A stretch of 64,000 nt of DNA from JBGLNJ01 sp041300525 (lineage in GTDB: Bacteria > Chloroflexota > Anaerolineae > Fen-1058), in NCBI GenBank assembly GCA_041300525.1, contig JBGLNJ010000001.1, positions 2,728,001 through 2,792,000 on the forward strand. Direction: 5' to 3'. The translations under genes were made by a program, and so were the position numbers. Under the pieces are notes generated by a model, which saw only the letters and a program-made list of their open reading frames with translations, made no database searches and was not told the origin of the DNA. Each line of letters opens with the position of its first letter. Position 1 is the stretch's first letter. Positions 8,331-16,218 of the stretch are shown here, piece after piece.

Positions 8331-8960
8331 ATGGAAGCACGAGAACACGCAGAACGGCTAGTCAAATACTTTGAGAACATTTCGCGCGAGTATGGAGAAA
8401 GTGATGTTTGGCAAAAAGGATTAAACACCGCTCAAGAATGGCTAAGGCTAATTGACACAAGCGATGTTTCACAAAATGAAATTGCCAAGTTTATGGGTAT
8501 TGTTCATGCAAACAGGTATCGCTCAAGCGGTTGGTATGATTTAGCACGAGGTTCATACCACTGGGCTAGTTCGAAAAATGTCACACTCCTGCCCCCAAAA
8601 GAATTTTTTGCTTCTGAAAAACTACCAAGCACTACATTTGAGAGCGTAACATATCAAGAACATGCGCTTATTCTTATAAATCATTTTGAGAGTTACGCAA
8701 ACGAAGACCCCGAGAATTTAGCATGGTCATTAGGTCTTGAAGCGGCGAAGGAATGGAAAAGATTACTGGAACTTCCAATAGTGTCTGAAACAGATGTGTC
8801 TGCTTTAGTAGAATTGCTTGAGAATCGAAAGAAGTATTTATCGCAAGTTTGGTATGACATTGCTCTGGGTGTTTATTGTTGGTTCAAATCTTGCAACAGG
8901 AGAAATAAAATTTGGATTATCGCTAAAATGTGGATCAATCAGTTTGTTGTTCCTTTCTAA
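8331..8960 (+). CDS. Integron cassette protein with internally duplicated domain, function unknown
   Basis: A 209-residue protein of no family I recognise. It is made of two copies of an 80-residue unit: residues about 3-84 and about 107-190 share EHA...L..(Y/H)FE, a W..GL..A.EW.RL block, VS before a helix, an arginine, and a WYD.A.G.Y.W..S.N end. The W, Y and charged residues are conserved between copies, so this looks like an alpha-helical tandem repeat with selected sites rather than decay. Base use is clearly more AT-rich than the flanking genes, as expected of a cassette or other transferred gene. It begins 35 bases after the attI core, in the orientation a first cassette would have. No signal peptide or membrane segment. 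No attC site is recognisable in 8961-9010, where a truncated IS607 gene begins. Confidence 0.75.
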   Translation: MEAREHAERLVKYFENISREYGESDVWQKGLNTAQEWLRLIDTSDVSQNEIAKFMGIVHANRYRSSGWYDLARGSYHWASSKNVTLLPPKEFFASEKLPSTTFESVTYQEHALILINHFESYANEDPENLAWSLGLEAAKEWKRLLELPIVSETDVSALVELLENRKKYLSQVWYDIALGVYCWFKSCNRRNKIWIIAKMWINQFVVPF

Positions 8961-9010
8961 TAAATTTTTCAAAGTGATATTTTTATAAACTAAAACTTTC
9001 TTTCCTTCAG

Positions 9011-9376
9011 GGTTGGAAGCACGAGATCATCGAGGACTTGGGGAGCGGCCTGAACTACAACAAAAAGGGATTGCGTTCGCTCATCCAGCGCGTTTGCAAT
9101 GGCGAGGTGGGGCGGCTGGTCGTGACGCACAAAGATCGCCTCTTGCGTTTTGGATCAGAGTTGATCTTTGCGCTGTGCGAACATTTCGGCACCGAGGTGG
9201 TCATCCTCAACCGGAGTGAGGATTCTTCTTATGAGGAAGACTTGACGCGTGACGTGTTGGAGATCATCACCGTCTTTTCTGCCCGGTTATACGGCAGTCG
9301 TAGCCACAAGAACAAGACCCTGCTCAAGACGCTGAAGGAGGCCGCCGATGAAGTCAGCGCGAAGAATCCGGCTTGA
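9011..9376 (+). pseudogene. IS607 serine recombinase TnpA, C-terminal fragment
   Basis: The frame reads GWKHEIIEDLGSGLNYNKKG and continues through VVTHKDRLLRFGSELIF to the C-terminus, matching the full-length copy at 12698-13306 (WLQDIGSGLNYKRKNF and IVIAHQDRLVRFGYEWF). The N-terminal MerR-like helix-turn-helix and the catalytic serine region (YCRVSS in the other copy) are missing. The break lies at about 9010, next to the AT-rich cassette, so the element has lost its left end and cannot move by itself. The stop overlaps tnpB by 29 bases. Confidence 0.8.
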
Positions 9377-10742
9377 GGTAGACGAGGCGACGGGGCGGGC
9401 GTTGGACGGCCAGTCCAAGATATGCAACTGGCTCTACAATCATCTGCTCGAACGCGCCAACGGCTTGCGCGCTCAGTACCGCGAGACGCGCGATAGCGCA
9501 ACGGCGCTGACGCTCTACTCCAAGCGCGGTCTCCGCGATCTTGTGCCGGACCTCAAGGCTGACCACACGTTTCTCAAGTCGGTGTACTCCAGCCCGCTCA
9601 AGAACGCGGGCCTGCGCCTGTCCAAAGCGATTCGAGACTATCAGGCCAGCCAGCATGGAAAGCGCCCCGGCCCGAAAGTCAAGTGGCCCAAGTTTCGCTC
9701 GTGGAAGACGCGCTGGTTCTCGCTAGAATATGACGAGCCGTGGAAAGGCTACACACTGGATGGTCAAACCCTGCAATTGAAACTGGGTGTGGATGCGGAC
9801 GGCCAGCGGGTTTCCACATCGGGGCGTTTGGCTGAGCCGCTTCCGACTCGGTATGCCGAGAACGTCAAGACTCTGCGCATTGTGAAGGAAGCGGGACGGT
9901 TCTATGCCGTGTTCACCGTGGACATGGACGCGCGCAAGCCCGGGAAAGTCAAGCATCCGCGCGTGATTGCGTTGGACCCGAACCACAAAAACCTGGCCTA
10001 TGGGGTGGGGACAGACGGACGGGCTATCGAGATCGAGAATATGCCCGGCCTGAAGGCGTTGGATGCGCGGATTGACTTGCTCAAGTCGCGGCGCGACCAG
10101 TGCCAGCGCAATTCGGTCAAGGTCGTGCGGCCCGATGGCTCGGTCTTCTATCGCCCGTCGCGCCGCTGGGCATTTTTCAATAACCGGTTGCAGGACGCCT
10201 ACCGGAAGCGTCGAGAACAGACCAAGACGTTTCTGTATACGGTGAGCCACCGGCTGTGCCGCGATTACGATGTGATTGGCGTGGGCAACTATACGCCACA
10301 CGGCGGCGGGATCACTCGCGGCATGAGACGCGCCATGAATAATTCGTCGCTCATAGGCCGCTTGAAGACAACGCTGGACTGGACAGCGGCCAAATCAGGC
10401 AAGCGATACAGCGAGTACGATGAGGCCAAAACAACGCGGACTTGCTGCGATTGCGGGTGCAAGGTCGAGGGCGGTATTGCTCTCGATATCCGAGAGTGGA
10501 CTTGCGTAGAGTGCGGAGCGTTCCACATTCGAGACGAGAACGCCGCGCAAAACGGTCTACCTCGCGTCTTGAAACAGAATCATTTGCCACGCTCAGGCCA
10601 TACGCCAGAGGTGAAAGTGCTGGCGCGGTGGGCCTGGAGGGTTACGCCTAGTGGGGTGGTTGCCACTCTGCGGGGGCGCGACGGTTCGGCGTTGGACACA
10701 ACAGACTCCGAACACCGCCAGGAAATTAAACCGGAGGCATGA
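9348..10742 (+). CDS. tnpB: TnpB, RNA-guided nuclease family of IS605/IS607
   Basis: A 464-residue TnpB. The RuvC-like core has D210 in VIALDPNHKN and D396 in RDENAAQNG, with a four-cysteine zinc finger (CCDCGC then CVECG) between them. The second RuvC position, normally an acidic residue, reads GVGNYTP with asparagine at N314. TnpB uses an RNA from the element's right end to cut DNA beside a short target motif, which preserves the element. The start is ATG 9348, inside the tnpA fragment, with GGAGG six bases upstream. The Asn substitution may weaken cleavage unless another acidic residue substitutes. Otherwise the gene is full length. Confidence 0.85.
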   Translation: MKSARRIRLEVDEATGRALDGQSKICNWLYNHLLERANGLRAQYRETRDSATALTLYSKRGLRDLVPDLKADHTFLKSVYSSPLKNAGLRLSKAIRDYQASQHGKRPGPKVKWPKFRSWKTRWFSLEYDEPWKGYTLDGQTLQLKLGVDADGQRVSTSGRLAEPLPTRYAENVKTLRIVKEAGRFYAVFTVDMDARKPGKVKHPRVIALDPNHKNLAYGVGTDGRAIEIENMPGLKALDARIDLLKSRRDQCQRNSVKVVRPDGSVFYRPSRRWAFFNNRLQDAYRKRREQTKTFLYTVSHRLCRDYDVIGVGNYTPHGGGITRGMRRAMNNSSLIGRLKTTLDWTAAKSGKRYSEYDEAKTTRTCCDCGCKVEGGIALDIREWTCVECGAFHIRDENAAQNGLPRVLKQNHLPRSGHTPEVKVLARWAWRVTPSGVVATLRGRDGSALDTTDSEHRQEIKPEA

Positions 10743-10786
10743 CCGGGAAACCGGTCATCTGAAGATGTCTTTTGCACCATCTTCAG
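10741..10786 (+). ncRNA. Candidate right-end guide RNA (omegaRNA/reRNA) hairpins
   Basis: GACCGG-gaaa-CCGGTC (10741-10756) overlaps the tnpB stop and is followed by CTGAAGATG pairing with CATCTTCAG (10759-10786). Guide RNAs of TnpB cover the 3' end of tnpB and the right end of the element, so this is where the scaffold should be. The boundaries and the guide segment are not determined. Confidence 0.45.
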
Positions 10787-10857
10787 GTAAGAGCTTCCGA
10801 CCCAGACCTGCTAGATTTGCACAGGTTTGGGAGAGCGGTAGGAGAAACGGTTGCTTC

Positions 10858-11217
10858 ATGAAGATTCGCTTTCTGCTCGACGAAAATTTGCCGCCCCGCA
10901 TTGAGGACGCGCTACGTGACCTGGATGCCCAGATGGATGTGATTCGCGTGGGCGACCCTGACACCCCAACCCTGGGCACGCTCGATCCCGACATTTTGGC
11001 CTATCTTGAAGCATCACAGCGGGTTTTGGTCACGGGCAACCGCCGAAGCATTCCCAGTCACCTGGCCGCGCATACAGCAGCGGGTCGGCATCACTTTGGG
11101 ATCGCTTGGGTGCGCAGGGGCACCCGCTTTTCCGATCTGGTGGACGCGCTCTACCTGGTCTGGGCCGCCGCCGAAGCCGAAGAGTGGGCAGACCGCACGG
11201 ACTGGCTGCCGTATTGA
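10858..11217 (+). CDS. DUF5615 PIN-like protein, probable toxin-type component
   Basis: A 119-residue protein that opens with KIRFLLDENLPPRI, the hallmark of DUF5615 PIN-like proteins, followed by VGDPDTPTLGTLDPDILAYLE, VLVTGNRRSIPSHLAAH and GIAWVRRGTRFSDLVDALYLVW. The conserved DEN and D residues correspond to PIN-nuclease acidic positions. Such genes often sit beside a DUF433 antitoxin; here the upstream neighbour is the IS607 right end and no DUF433 gene is seen, so it is orphaned. Start ATG 10858 has AGGAG about 11 bases upstream. A second, broken copy of the same family lies at 12246-12311. Confidence 0.8.
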   Translation: MKIRFLLDENLPPRIEDALRDLDAQMDVIRVGDPDTPTLGTLDPDILAYLEASQRVLVTGNRRSIPSHLAAHTAAGRHHFGIAWVRRGTRFSDLVDALYLVWAAAEAEEWADRTDWLPY

Positions 11218-11497
11218 GGCGATTCATGCAAACCGATAGCCGCATCGAGCCTGTGGTGGCGCCGAACGCGGACCCCAGGGTACCCTCAACGGGTACGGCA
11301 TGCCGATCGACGCGGAGCGTGGTGCGGCGACCGAGACTCCGCCCCACAGCGGGCGCTGGACCCTTTGCGCACGGCGTCGGATCGCCCCGGAAACCGCAAT
11401 CCGCTTGTCTTGCGATTGCCCCCGTGGCATGGGTGTTGTACAATGCATAAAGGGCGATGTTACCCGCAGCGCGGCATGGTCGCTTGAGGTTCAGAAG
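11218..11497 (+). other. Short intergenic stretch with gene debris
   Basis: Around 11227-11262 the plus strand reads MQTDSRIEPVVA, which resembles the DSRIEPI segment of MNT-type nucleotidyltransferases and parallels the pseudogene at 11958-12198. Nothing else is recognisable before hicA. Confidence 0.3.
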
Positions 11498-11707
11498 ATG
11501 CGGTTTAGCGAACTGGTCAGATTGCTTGAACGGAATGGCTTCAGGCTCATACGCGAAAAAGGCTCGGTCCGTTATTATGCCAAAGAGGGCGTTGACCGAT
11601 TGATTCGCGTGGATTTTCATGGAAACCGAGAGGTTCCAACGGGAACCTGCGCCGCAATCTTGAAAGCCGCTGGCCTGAAGGATAAAGGAGGCAGAGGCAA
11701 TGCTTAG
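11498..11707 (+). CDS. hicA: HicA-like toxin
   Basis: A 69-residue protein with the HicA/YcfA fold: FSELVRLLERNGFRLIREKGS, then the strand RYYAKEGVDRLIRVDFHG and the closing VPTGTCAAILKAAGL, close to the usual IPxGTLxxILKxAGL. HicA toxins are small double-stranded-RNA-binding-domain ribonucleases that cut mRNA. The catalytic histidine usually in the GSHxxY segment is not visible (GSVRYY), so activity may be low. Start ATG 11498. It overlaps the antitoxin gene by eight bases, the standard arrangement. Confidence 0.75.
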   Translation: MRFSELVRLLERNGFRLIREKGSVRYYAKEGVDRLIRVDFHGNREVPTGTCAAILKAAGLKDKGGRGNA

Positions 11708-11948
11708 ATTGAAGTATAACTTGGTTATCGAAGCCACAGAGGACCCCAACTTTTTTGGGTTTTACTCGCCTGATCTGGAAGGCTTTTCTGGAATCGGCAA
11801 TTCCGTCGAAGATTGCATCTACAAAGCAACCTGGGGGATGGAGGAACACCTGGCGCTCTTGCGAGAACGGGCGATGAGTGTTCCTGCTCCTGTGCCCAAT
11901 CCCACCGTCATTATTCAGGATGAACAACGTGTGCTGCAGGCCGCCTAG
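11700..11948 (+). CDS. hicB: HicB-like antitoxin
   Basis: An 82-residue protein with the HicB partial RNase H fold: YNLVIEATEDPNFFGFYSPDLEGFSGIGNSVEDCIYKATWGMEEHLALL, matching the family's pattern of strand, PDLPGxxxxGxTxEEA and helix. It ends with a short Pro-rich tail and has no obvious helix-turn-helix or ribbon DNA-binding domain. It should bind and block the upstream HicA. The start overlaps hicA and the module is transcribed together. Confidence 0.75.
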   Translation: MLRLKYNLVIEATEDPNFFGFYSPDLEGFSGIGNSVEDCIYKATWGMEEHLALLRERAMSVPAPVPNPTVIIQDEQRVLQAA

Positions 11949-11957
11949 TGGCAAGGT

Positions 11958-12198
11958 CTGGTGAGCACGCCCGAGTTTGATGAGCCGTATGACAAGCGCC
12001 GAGTGGATTTGCTGTGGGCTTTGCGGCGCGCAAAGCATTGCGAATGCAATGCCGATAGCCGCATTAAGCCAATCGCCGTGGGGGCGTTGGGTACAACGGG
12101 GGTTGAATACAACGTAGCGGCAGTGGCTGGAGGATAACAGCAGCGTCCTGATCGAGATGGCTCGCCGCGAGGGGCAAGAGATCTCTCTGCCGTTGGCC
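11958..12198 (+). pseudogene. MNT-type nucleotidyltransferase, frameshifted C-terminal remnant
   Basis: The plus strand reads STPEFDEPYDKRRVDLLWALR, then ADSRIKPIAVG, and in another frame RQWLEDNSSVLIEMARREGQEI. Together these match the second half of small nucleotidyltransferase-domain proteins (SPEFD..YD, DSRIEPI.VG, W.EDxSSVLIEIARREG). At least one frameshift separates the parts and the N-terminal GSRARG and DxD active-site motifs are missing. Intact members act as antitoxins or modifying enzymes paired with HEPN proteins; no HEPN gene is present. Confidence 0.55.
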
Positions 12199-12245
12199 TT
12201 GTGAAGCCGATGGGCGCAGCGGACAGGGATCAGCGGCAAGCGGGT

Positions 12246-12311
12246 GTGCGAGTGGGTGATCCTGGTACGCCCGCCCTGGGCACGTTCGATCCCGATGTGC
12301 CGGCGGCTTGG
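12246..12311 (+). pseudogene. DUF5615 fragment
   Basis: VRVGDPGTPALGTFDPDVPAA repeats the central segment of the intact DUF5615 protein at 10858-11217 (IRVGDPDTPTLGTLDPDIL). The rest of the gene is absent. Confidence 0.6.
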
Positions 12312-12348
12312 TCGGTGGACACGCCCTCTCAGTTCAAGGGAGTGAAAG

Positions 12349-12645
12349 ATGAGATTTTGGGTCACGCTCGAACGCGACGAAGACGGTATGTGGGTGGCCG
12401 AATGCCCGGCCATTCCTGGATGTTGTCAGCCAGGGGGCAACGAGAGAAGAAGCCCTGCAAAACGTGCAGGAAGCGATTCAATTGTGTCTGCAAGTGCGCG
12501 CGGAGCAAGGTCTGCCTCTGACCGTGGAAACTCGCCGTCTATTCCAAACCACAAACAAGTGGGCAAGGGCACTTTGCGTAGCCTGATTCGTTCTGCCGGC
12601 TTGACGGTGGCCGAGGTTCTGGATGCGCTTGAGGCATCGCGCTGA
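12349..12645 (+). pseudogene. Frameshifted hicB fused to a hicA tail
   Basis: From ATG 12349 the sequence MRFWVTLERDEDGMWVAECPAIPGC is a standard HicB N-terminus. One extra base after the GC codons shifts the frame: read in the next frame the DNA continues VSQGATREEALQNVQEAIQLCL and LRVRAEQGLPL-like residues. Near 12536 the original frame becomes meaningful again as SIPNHKQVGKGTLRSLIRSAGLTVAEVLDAL, the end of a HicA protein. So a hicB-hicA pair has suffered a frameshift and a deletion removing most of hicA. It is about 400 bases downstream of the intact HicA/HicB pair and has the opposite gene order. Confidence 0.75.
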
Positions 12646-12697
12646 TGGAGTAGACCTAGTTGTTGACTTATATAATAAACTATGATAATATGTGTTT

Positions 12698-13306
12698 ATG
12701 GACAAGATATATCCTCCACGCGAGTTTGGCAAACTCATTGGCCGCAAGACCCAGACGCTTCAACGCTGGGATCGGTTGGGTATCTTGAAAGCGCAGCGCA
12801 CACCCACCAACCGTCGTTACTACACGCACGATCAATACCTGCAAGTCATCGGGCAGAAAGCCCAAGAGCGCAAGATCATGGCCTACTGTCGCGTGTCCAG
12901 CGCGGGACAAAAAGCTGACCTGGCAAGCCAGAAAAAAGCGGTCGAGCAATTCTGTGTGGCCTCCGGCAGGCCGGTGGCGCAGTGGCTGCAAGACATCGGC
13001 AGCGGGTTGAACTACAAGCGCAAGAACTTTGTGCTGCTGATGGAGCTGGTCGAGCACGGCGAAGTGTCGGAAATCGTGATCGCCCATCAGGATCGGCTGG
13101 TGCGTTTTGGATACGAGTGGTTTGAAAAGTTCTGCCGAGATCATGGCGCGACCTTGACTGTGATGAACGCCGAAACGCTGTCGCCCGAAGCAGAAATGAC
13201 GCAGGACTTGCTCTCGATCATCCATTGTTTTTCGTCGCGGCTGTATGGCTTGCGCAAGTACAAAAAGCAGATTGCCAAGTTTGCCGAGGAAAAGTCAGCC
13301 GAATGA
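12698..13306 (+). CDS. tnpA: IS607 family serine recombinase TnpA
   Basis: A 202-residue recombinase with an N-terminal MerR-like helix-turn-helix (YPPREFGKLIGRKTQTLQRWDRLG), then the serine-recombinase core beginning IMAYCRVSS, where the serine of RVSS is the nucleophile, and QKAQERK, GSGLNYKRKNF and HQDRLVRFG with the conserved arginines. IS607 recombinases excise and insert the element without long target preference. ATG 12698 is preferred over GTG 12692. The stop codon overlaps the start of tnpB (ATGA). Confidence 0.85.
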   Translation: MDKIYPPREFGKLIGRKTQTLQRWDRLGILKAQRTPTNRRYYTHDQYLQVIGQKAQERKIMAYCRVSSAGQKADLASQKKAVEQFCVASGRPVAQWLQDIGSGLNYKRKNFVLLMELVEHGEVSEIVIAHQDRLVRFGYEWFEKFCRDHGATLTVMNAETLSPEAEMTQDLLSIIHCFSSRLYGLRKYKKQIAKFAEEKSAE

Positions 13307-13750
13307 GAACGGGAATCATGCCGCTCGACGATCCCCCTCCTCCGATGAGAACCATCCGGCGCGTGAGCTTGCCGCTCAACCAGGGCAAGTGGGAAGCTCT
13401 GCGCGAGATGGCGCGCAGTTACCGGGGTGAGAAGAACGAGCATTTGCGGCACTATAACCAAGACGCCCGCTTTGCCGCTGACGACTCTGATCGAGCACAC
13501 CGGGACCAGTTGGTACAGGCTGGCTACGTGAGTCCGCATGAACTTCAGGCCCGCATGTGGAAGATGTCGCTCAAGGATGGCTACGAGACCGTCGAGCGCC
13601 AGTGGGCCTCGCTGGCCCAAGACCTCAAGCCACTCATCGCACGGCATGAGCAATGGAGCGAGTCGGCTAAACACTATGCCTACTGGTTGATCTACACGCC
13701 GTGCCGTATGGCCGAACTGACGGGCGGGCGTGCGCCCCATACGCATCAAG
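13303..13750 (+). pseudogene. TnpB N-terminal fragment
   Basis: About 140 residues of a TnpB N-terminal domain (TIRRVSLPLNQGKWEALREMARSY, then HKxx-type helices, WASLAQDLKPLI, WLIYTPCRMAELTGG). The RuvC core and zinc finger are missing: the frame runs into the end of an IS4-type transposase at about 13740-13750. This copy is of a different branch from the TnpB at 9348. Confidence 0.7.
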
Positions 13751-14958
13751 CTAAGTTATGTTAGCGGGGGTTGTCATCCTTCGCAGTTCTTCCAAACTAC
13801 TCGGATGTGTCTTGCGCTTGTCTTTGAGGGCAAACTTGGCCCACCGCTCTTGCAGGAACGTCAGCACCTCGGCCAGCTTCGGCAGGTCCTTGAGGCTTTG
13901 CGCGAACTGCATCGCCAGCCGTTGGAAACACTGATAGGCTTTGGTCAAACTCAATTCACGCTTGAGCCATCGCAACGGGGAACTCAACATCTGGACGATG
14001 ATCACCCCGATCAGTTTAGCGTACAACTCGCACAGGATCCGCGGACGGTGCTTGCCCGCGACGCGGTCGAGTCGAGCTTCGCTTTTCCAGACCTTGAAAA
14101 CGAGCTCGATTTGCCAGCGAACTCGGTACAAGCGCACGGCTTCCTCGAGGCTGAGCAGTTCAAGCGGAACATTGGTGACGTACAGGCTCCAGTTCAACAA
14201 CGCCAAATGGCGAGGACTGGCTGTGCGGCCTTGGCGTCGAGCGGTCTCTTTGGCTTTGTGGCGTCGTTCATCGGCGACTTCTTGCGGCATGCGCCCCACC
14301 AACAGACGCACGGGCAAGCGCGTCTCCAGCCCAAGCAGCACCGGCCGCTCGAATTGAGCCGCTTCGGTGCTCAGGAGCCACGCCAGCAAGTCGATCCGTT
14401 CCCCGGTGTCGGGATCGAAGAGCGCCGTTTGGAGATTCAACCGGCTCAGAAAGAAGGCGTCGTCTTGGTCAATCTGTGCAAAGACCTCCATGTTAAAGTA
14501 GCCCAAATCACTGATGCGCAGGCTCCGGGGCCGAGCGCGCGGCGTCGGCACATAAGTCTGGTCGGGGCTGCGTCCAGGTTCCAAGGTGATGGCCAAACTT
14601 CCCCGGCGCAGTTCGACCACGAGTTGCACCTTCACGCTCGCCTCAGGCCCGTCGCCTCCGCAGCCCGGAAACTCCTTGACCATCACCGCGGGCAGACCGA
14701 TCAAGCTACTATCCAACAACTCGACCGCACTGAACCGGTCGAGCAAATCGACCGGCAGCGAGTGTTCCTGGCGGAACAACTTCAGGCTCTCGCCGAACAT
14801 GGCCTGCATGAACTCTACGGCCTCGTCGGTCATCCGCTCCTCCAAACCCTGTGGCGTTACCGGCACACCCAAGTCGGTGCTGACCTGAGCCAATTGGTTC
14901 AGCGTTGCATCGGGTGTCTCGATAAACCCAAACGTCAGGGTTTGAATCCAGTGTGCCT
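13740..14958 (-). mobile_element. IS4-family element fragment
   Basis: The transposase-coding part of an IS4-family element, bounded by a truncated tnpB on one side and a truncated flavoprotein gene on the other. No terminal inverted repeats or target duplication could be found at either edge, so both ends look deleted or recombined. Confidence 0.6.
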
Positions 14959-16147
14959 GCATGTCGGGCGTATGCTTCAGGAATCCGACCTGACAGATCG
15001 GCTGCGAGTACGGATCGCGGTGTATCCAATATTGCCGAACCCAACTGCGTTCAAACGCCGGATTGATCATCGTCAGATAACGGCAATAGAGATCGAACAA
15101 TTGCTCATCGGGCAGATGATAAAGGGGATGTTCAGCCGCCAGATATTGGGGCACATACACCAGCGCATCTTTTCCCAGGTAGGCGCACGGATTGAGGTTG
15201 GTGTACTCGATAATACCCGACAGGTCCATCCGGTCGTCGTTGATATTCATCCAATAATATTTACTGAACTTGTGCTTGAGGCGCAGCAGCATCACTCTCG
15301 CGCCGATATACTGGAGTTGGCGCAGGTTTTCAAAATAGGAGCCCGGCAGATGCGCCAGGAACTGGCCGGCATACGGGACCGGCGCCGTGGAGATGATGTG
15401 ATCGAAAGGAATCAACTCGCCGCCGACCACCACCCCCTGGGCGCGTTGACCTTCCACGACCACTCGCTGCGCCGTCGCGTTCACGCGAATGTCCGCGCCC
15501 ATTCGCCGCAAAGCGCGTTCCAGCGTGCCCACGTACAACTGGCTGCCGCCCTCCAAATAGCCGAGCCGCTCTTTTTGCGTGAGCGTGCGCGAGTTGCTCG
15601 AACGATAAAACCGCGCGCACATCCACGCGGCAGAAATGGAGTGAGCATAGTCGCGAAACTTTTGCTCAATCAACGGTTTGTAGAGTATATCATAGGCCGG
15701 CTGCCCATACTCGCGCACGAGCCACTCGTTCGCCGGGATCCCTTCAAGCTCTTGCCAGCGCGATGGAGGCCGCCACTTGGCCGCGAGCGTGGCCCGACCA
15801 AAGCGCGCCTTGTCGCGCACGGACAGATGCGGAAAGAGCAGCACGCTGATCGGATCGCCCAGGGTATAGAGCCGCCCGTGATAGAACAACCCCATGTCCG
15901 TCGTGACCCAGCGAAGCCGATCCGCAAGGCCCAGCTCGCGCAACATTTGGAAATACGTGTGATCCGGCTTGCAGATAAAGTGATAATACTTTTCGATTTC
16001 GTGATCGTCTTGAACGGCGAACGAAGCCGCCAGCCCGCCCAGTTTTCCCGTCGCCTCCAGCACCGTCACCTGAAGCCCGGTCTTGGCAAGTTCATAGGCC
16101 GCCACGAGGCCGGCGATTCCACCGCCAATAATCCCCACACGCGCCAT
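13751..16147 (-). CDS. In-frame fusion: FAD-dependent oxidoreductase N-terminus + IS4 transposase
   Basis: One uninterrupted frame of about 798 residues. Residues about 1-397 are a flavoprotein of the UDP-galactopyranose mutase/protoporphyrinogen oxidase-like group: VGIIGGGIAGLVAAYELAKTG for FAD binding, GKLGG, and near the end HRDPYSQPICQVGFLKHTPDMQ. The flavoprotein's last segment, which normally carries the second FAD contact, is missing. The rest is an IS4 transposase: first Asp in ELLDSSLIGLP, second Asp in ISDLGYFNMEVF, and the YREK signature YRVRWQIELVFKVWK with catalytic Glu. The transposase lacks its first 40 or so residues. ATG 16147 has GTGAGG six bases upstream. Whether the hybrid is made is unknown; neither half seems complete. 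Confidence 0.8.
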   Translation of the reverse strand: MARVGIIGGGIAGLVAAYELAKTGLQVTVLEATGKLGGLAASFAVQDDHEIEKYYHFICKPDHTYFQMLRELGLADRLRWVTTDMGLFYHGRLYTLGDPISVLLFPHLSVRDKARFGRATLAAKWRPPSRWQELEGIPANEWLVREYGQPAYDILYKPLIEQKFRDYAHSISAAWMCARFYRSSNSRTLTQKERLGYLEGGSQLYVGTLERALRRMGADIRVNATAQRVVVEGQRAQGVVVGGELIPFDHIISTAPVPYAGQFLAHLPGSYFENLRQLQYIGARVMLLRLKHKFSKYYWMNINDDRMDLSGIIEYTNLNPCAYLGKDALVYVPQYLAAEHPLYHLPDEQLFDLYCRYLTMINPAFERSWVRQYWIHRDPYSQPICQVGFLKHTPDMQAHWIQTLTFGFIETPDATLNQLAQVSTDLGVPVTPQGLEERMTDEAVEFMQAMFGESLKLFRQEHSLPVDLLDRFSAVELLDSSLIGLPAVMVKEFPGCGGDGPEASVKVQLVVELRRGSLAITLEPGRSPDQTYVPTPRARPRSLRISDLGYFNMEVFAQIDQDDAFFLSRLNLQTALFDPDTGERIDLLAWLLSTEAAQFERPVLLGLETRLPVRLLVGRMPQEVADERRHKAKETARRQGRTASPRHLALLNWSLYVTNVPLELLSLEEAVRLYRVRWQIELVFKVWKSEARLDRVAGKHRPRILCELYAKLIGVIIVQMLSSPLRWLKRELSLTKAYQCFQRLAMQFAQSLKDLPKLAEVLTFLQERWAKFALKDKRKTHPSSLEELRRMTTPANIT

Positions 16148-16218
16148 GCGCATCCTCACTCTTTTCGTTTTTATTTTTTCGCCGCCCAGGCACAGAGAAC
16201 GCCCTAGATCCCCTGCGG

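Larger units (their letters stand above)
9011..10850 (+). mobile_element. IS607-type element, left side truncated
   Basis: A 5'-truncated serine recombinase gene overlaps a tnpB gene, followed by hairpins typical of an IS200/IS605/IS607 right end. The right boundary is estimated from the last hairpins before the next gene; IS607 elements have no terminal inverted repeats to fix it. Confidence 0.7.
12698..13750 (+). mobile_element. Second IS607-type element, right side truncated
   Basis: A complete serine recombinase gene followed, with ATGA overlap, by the N-terminal part of a tnpB. The right side was lost at the junction with an IS4-type transposase near 13750. Confidence 0.75.

Noticed and set aside
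13730..16207. An 825-codon open frame on the plus strand
   Set aside because: It is antisense to the flavoprotein-transposase frame, which has clear motifs. The plus frame has no recognisable domain and an odd amino-acid make-up.
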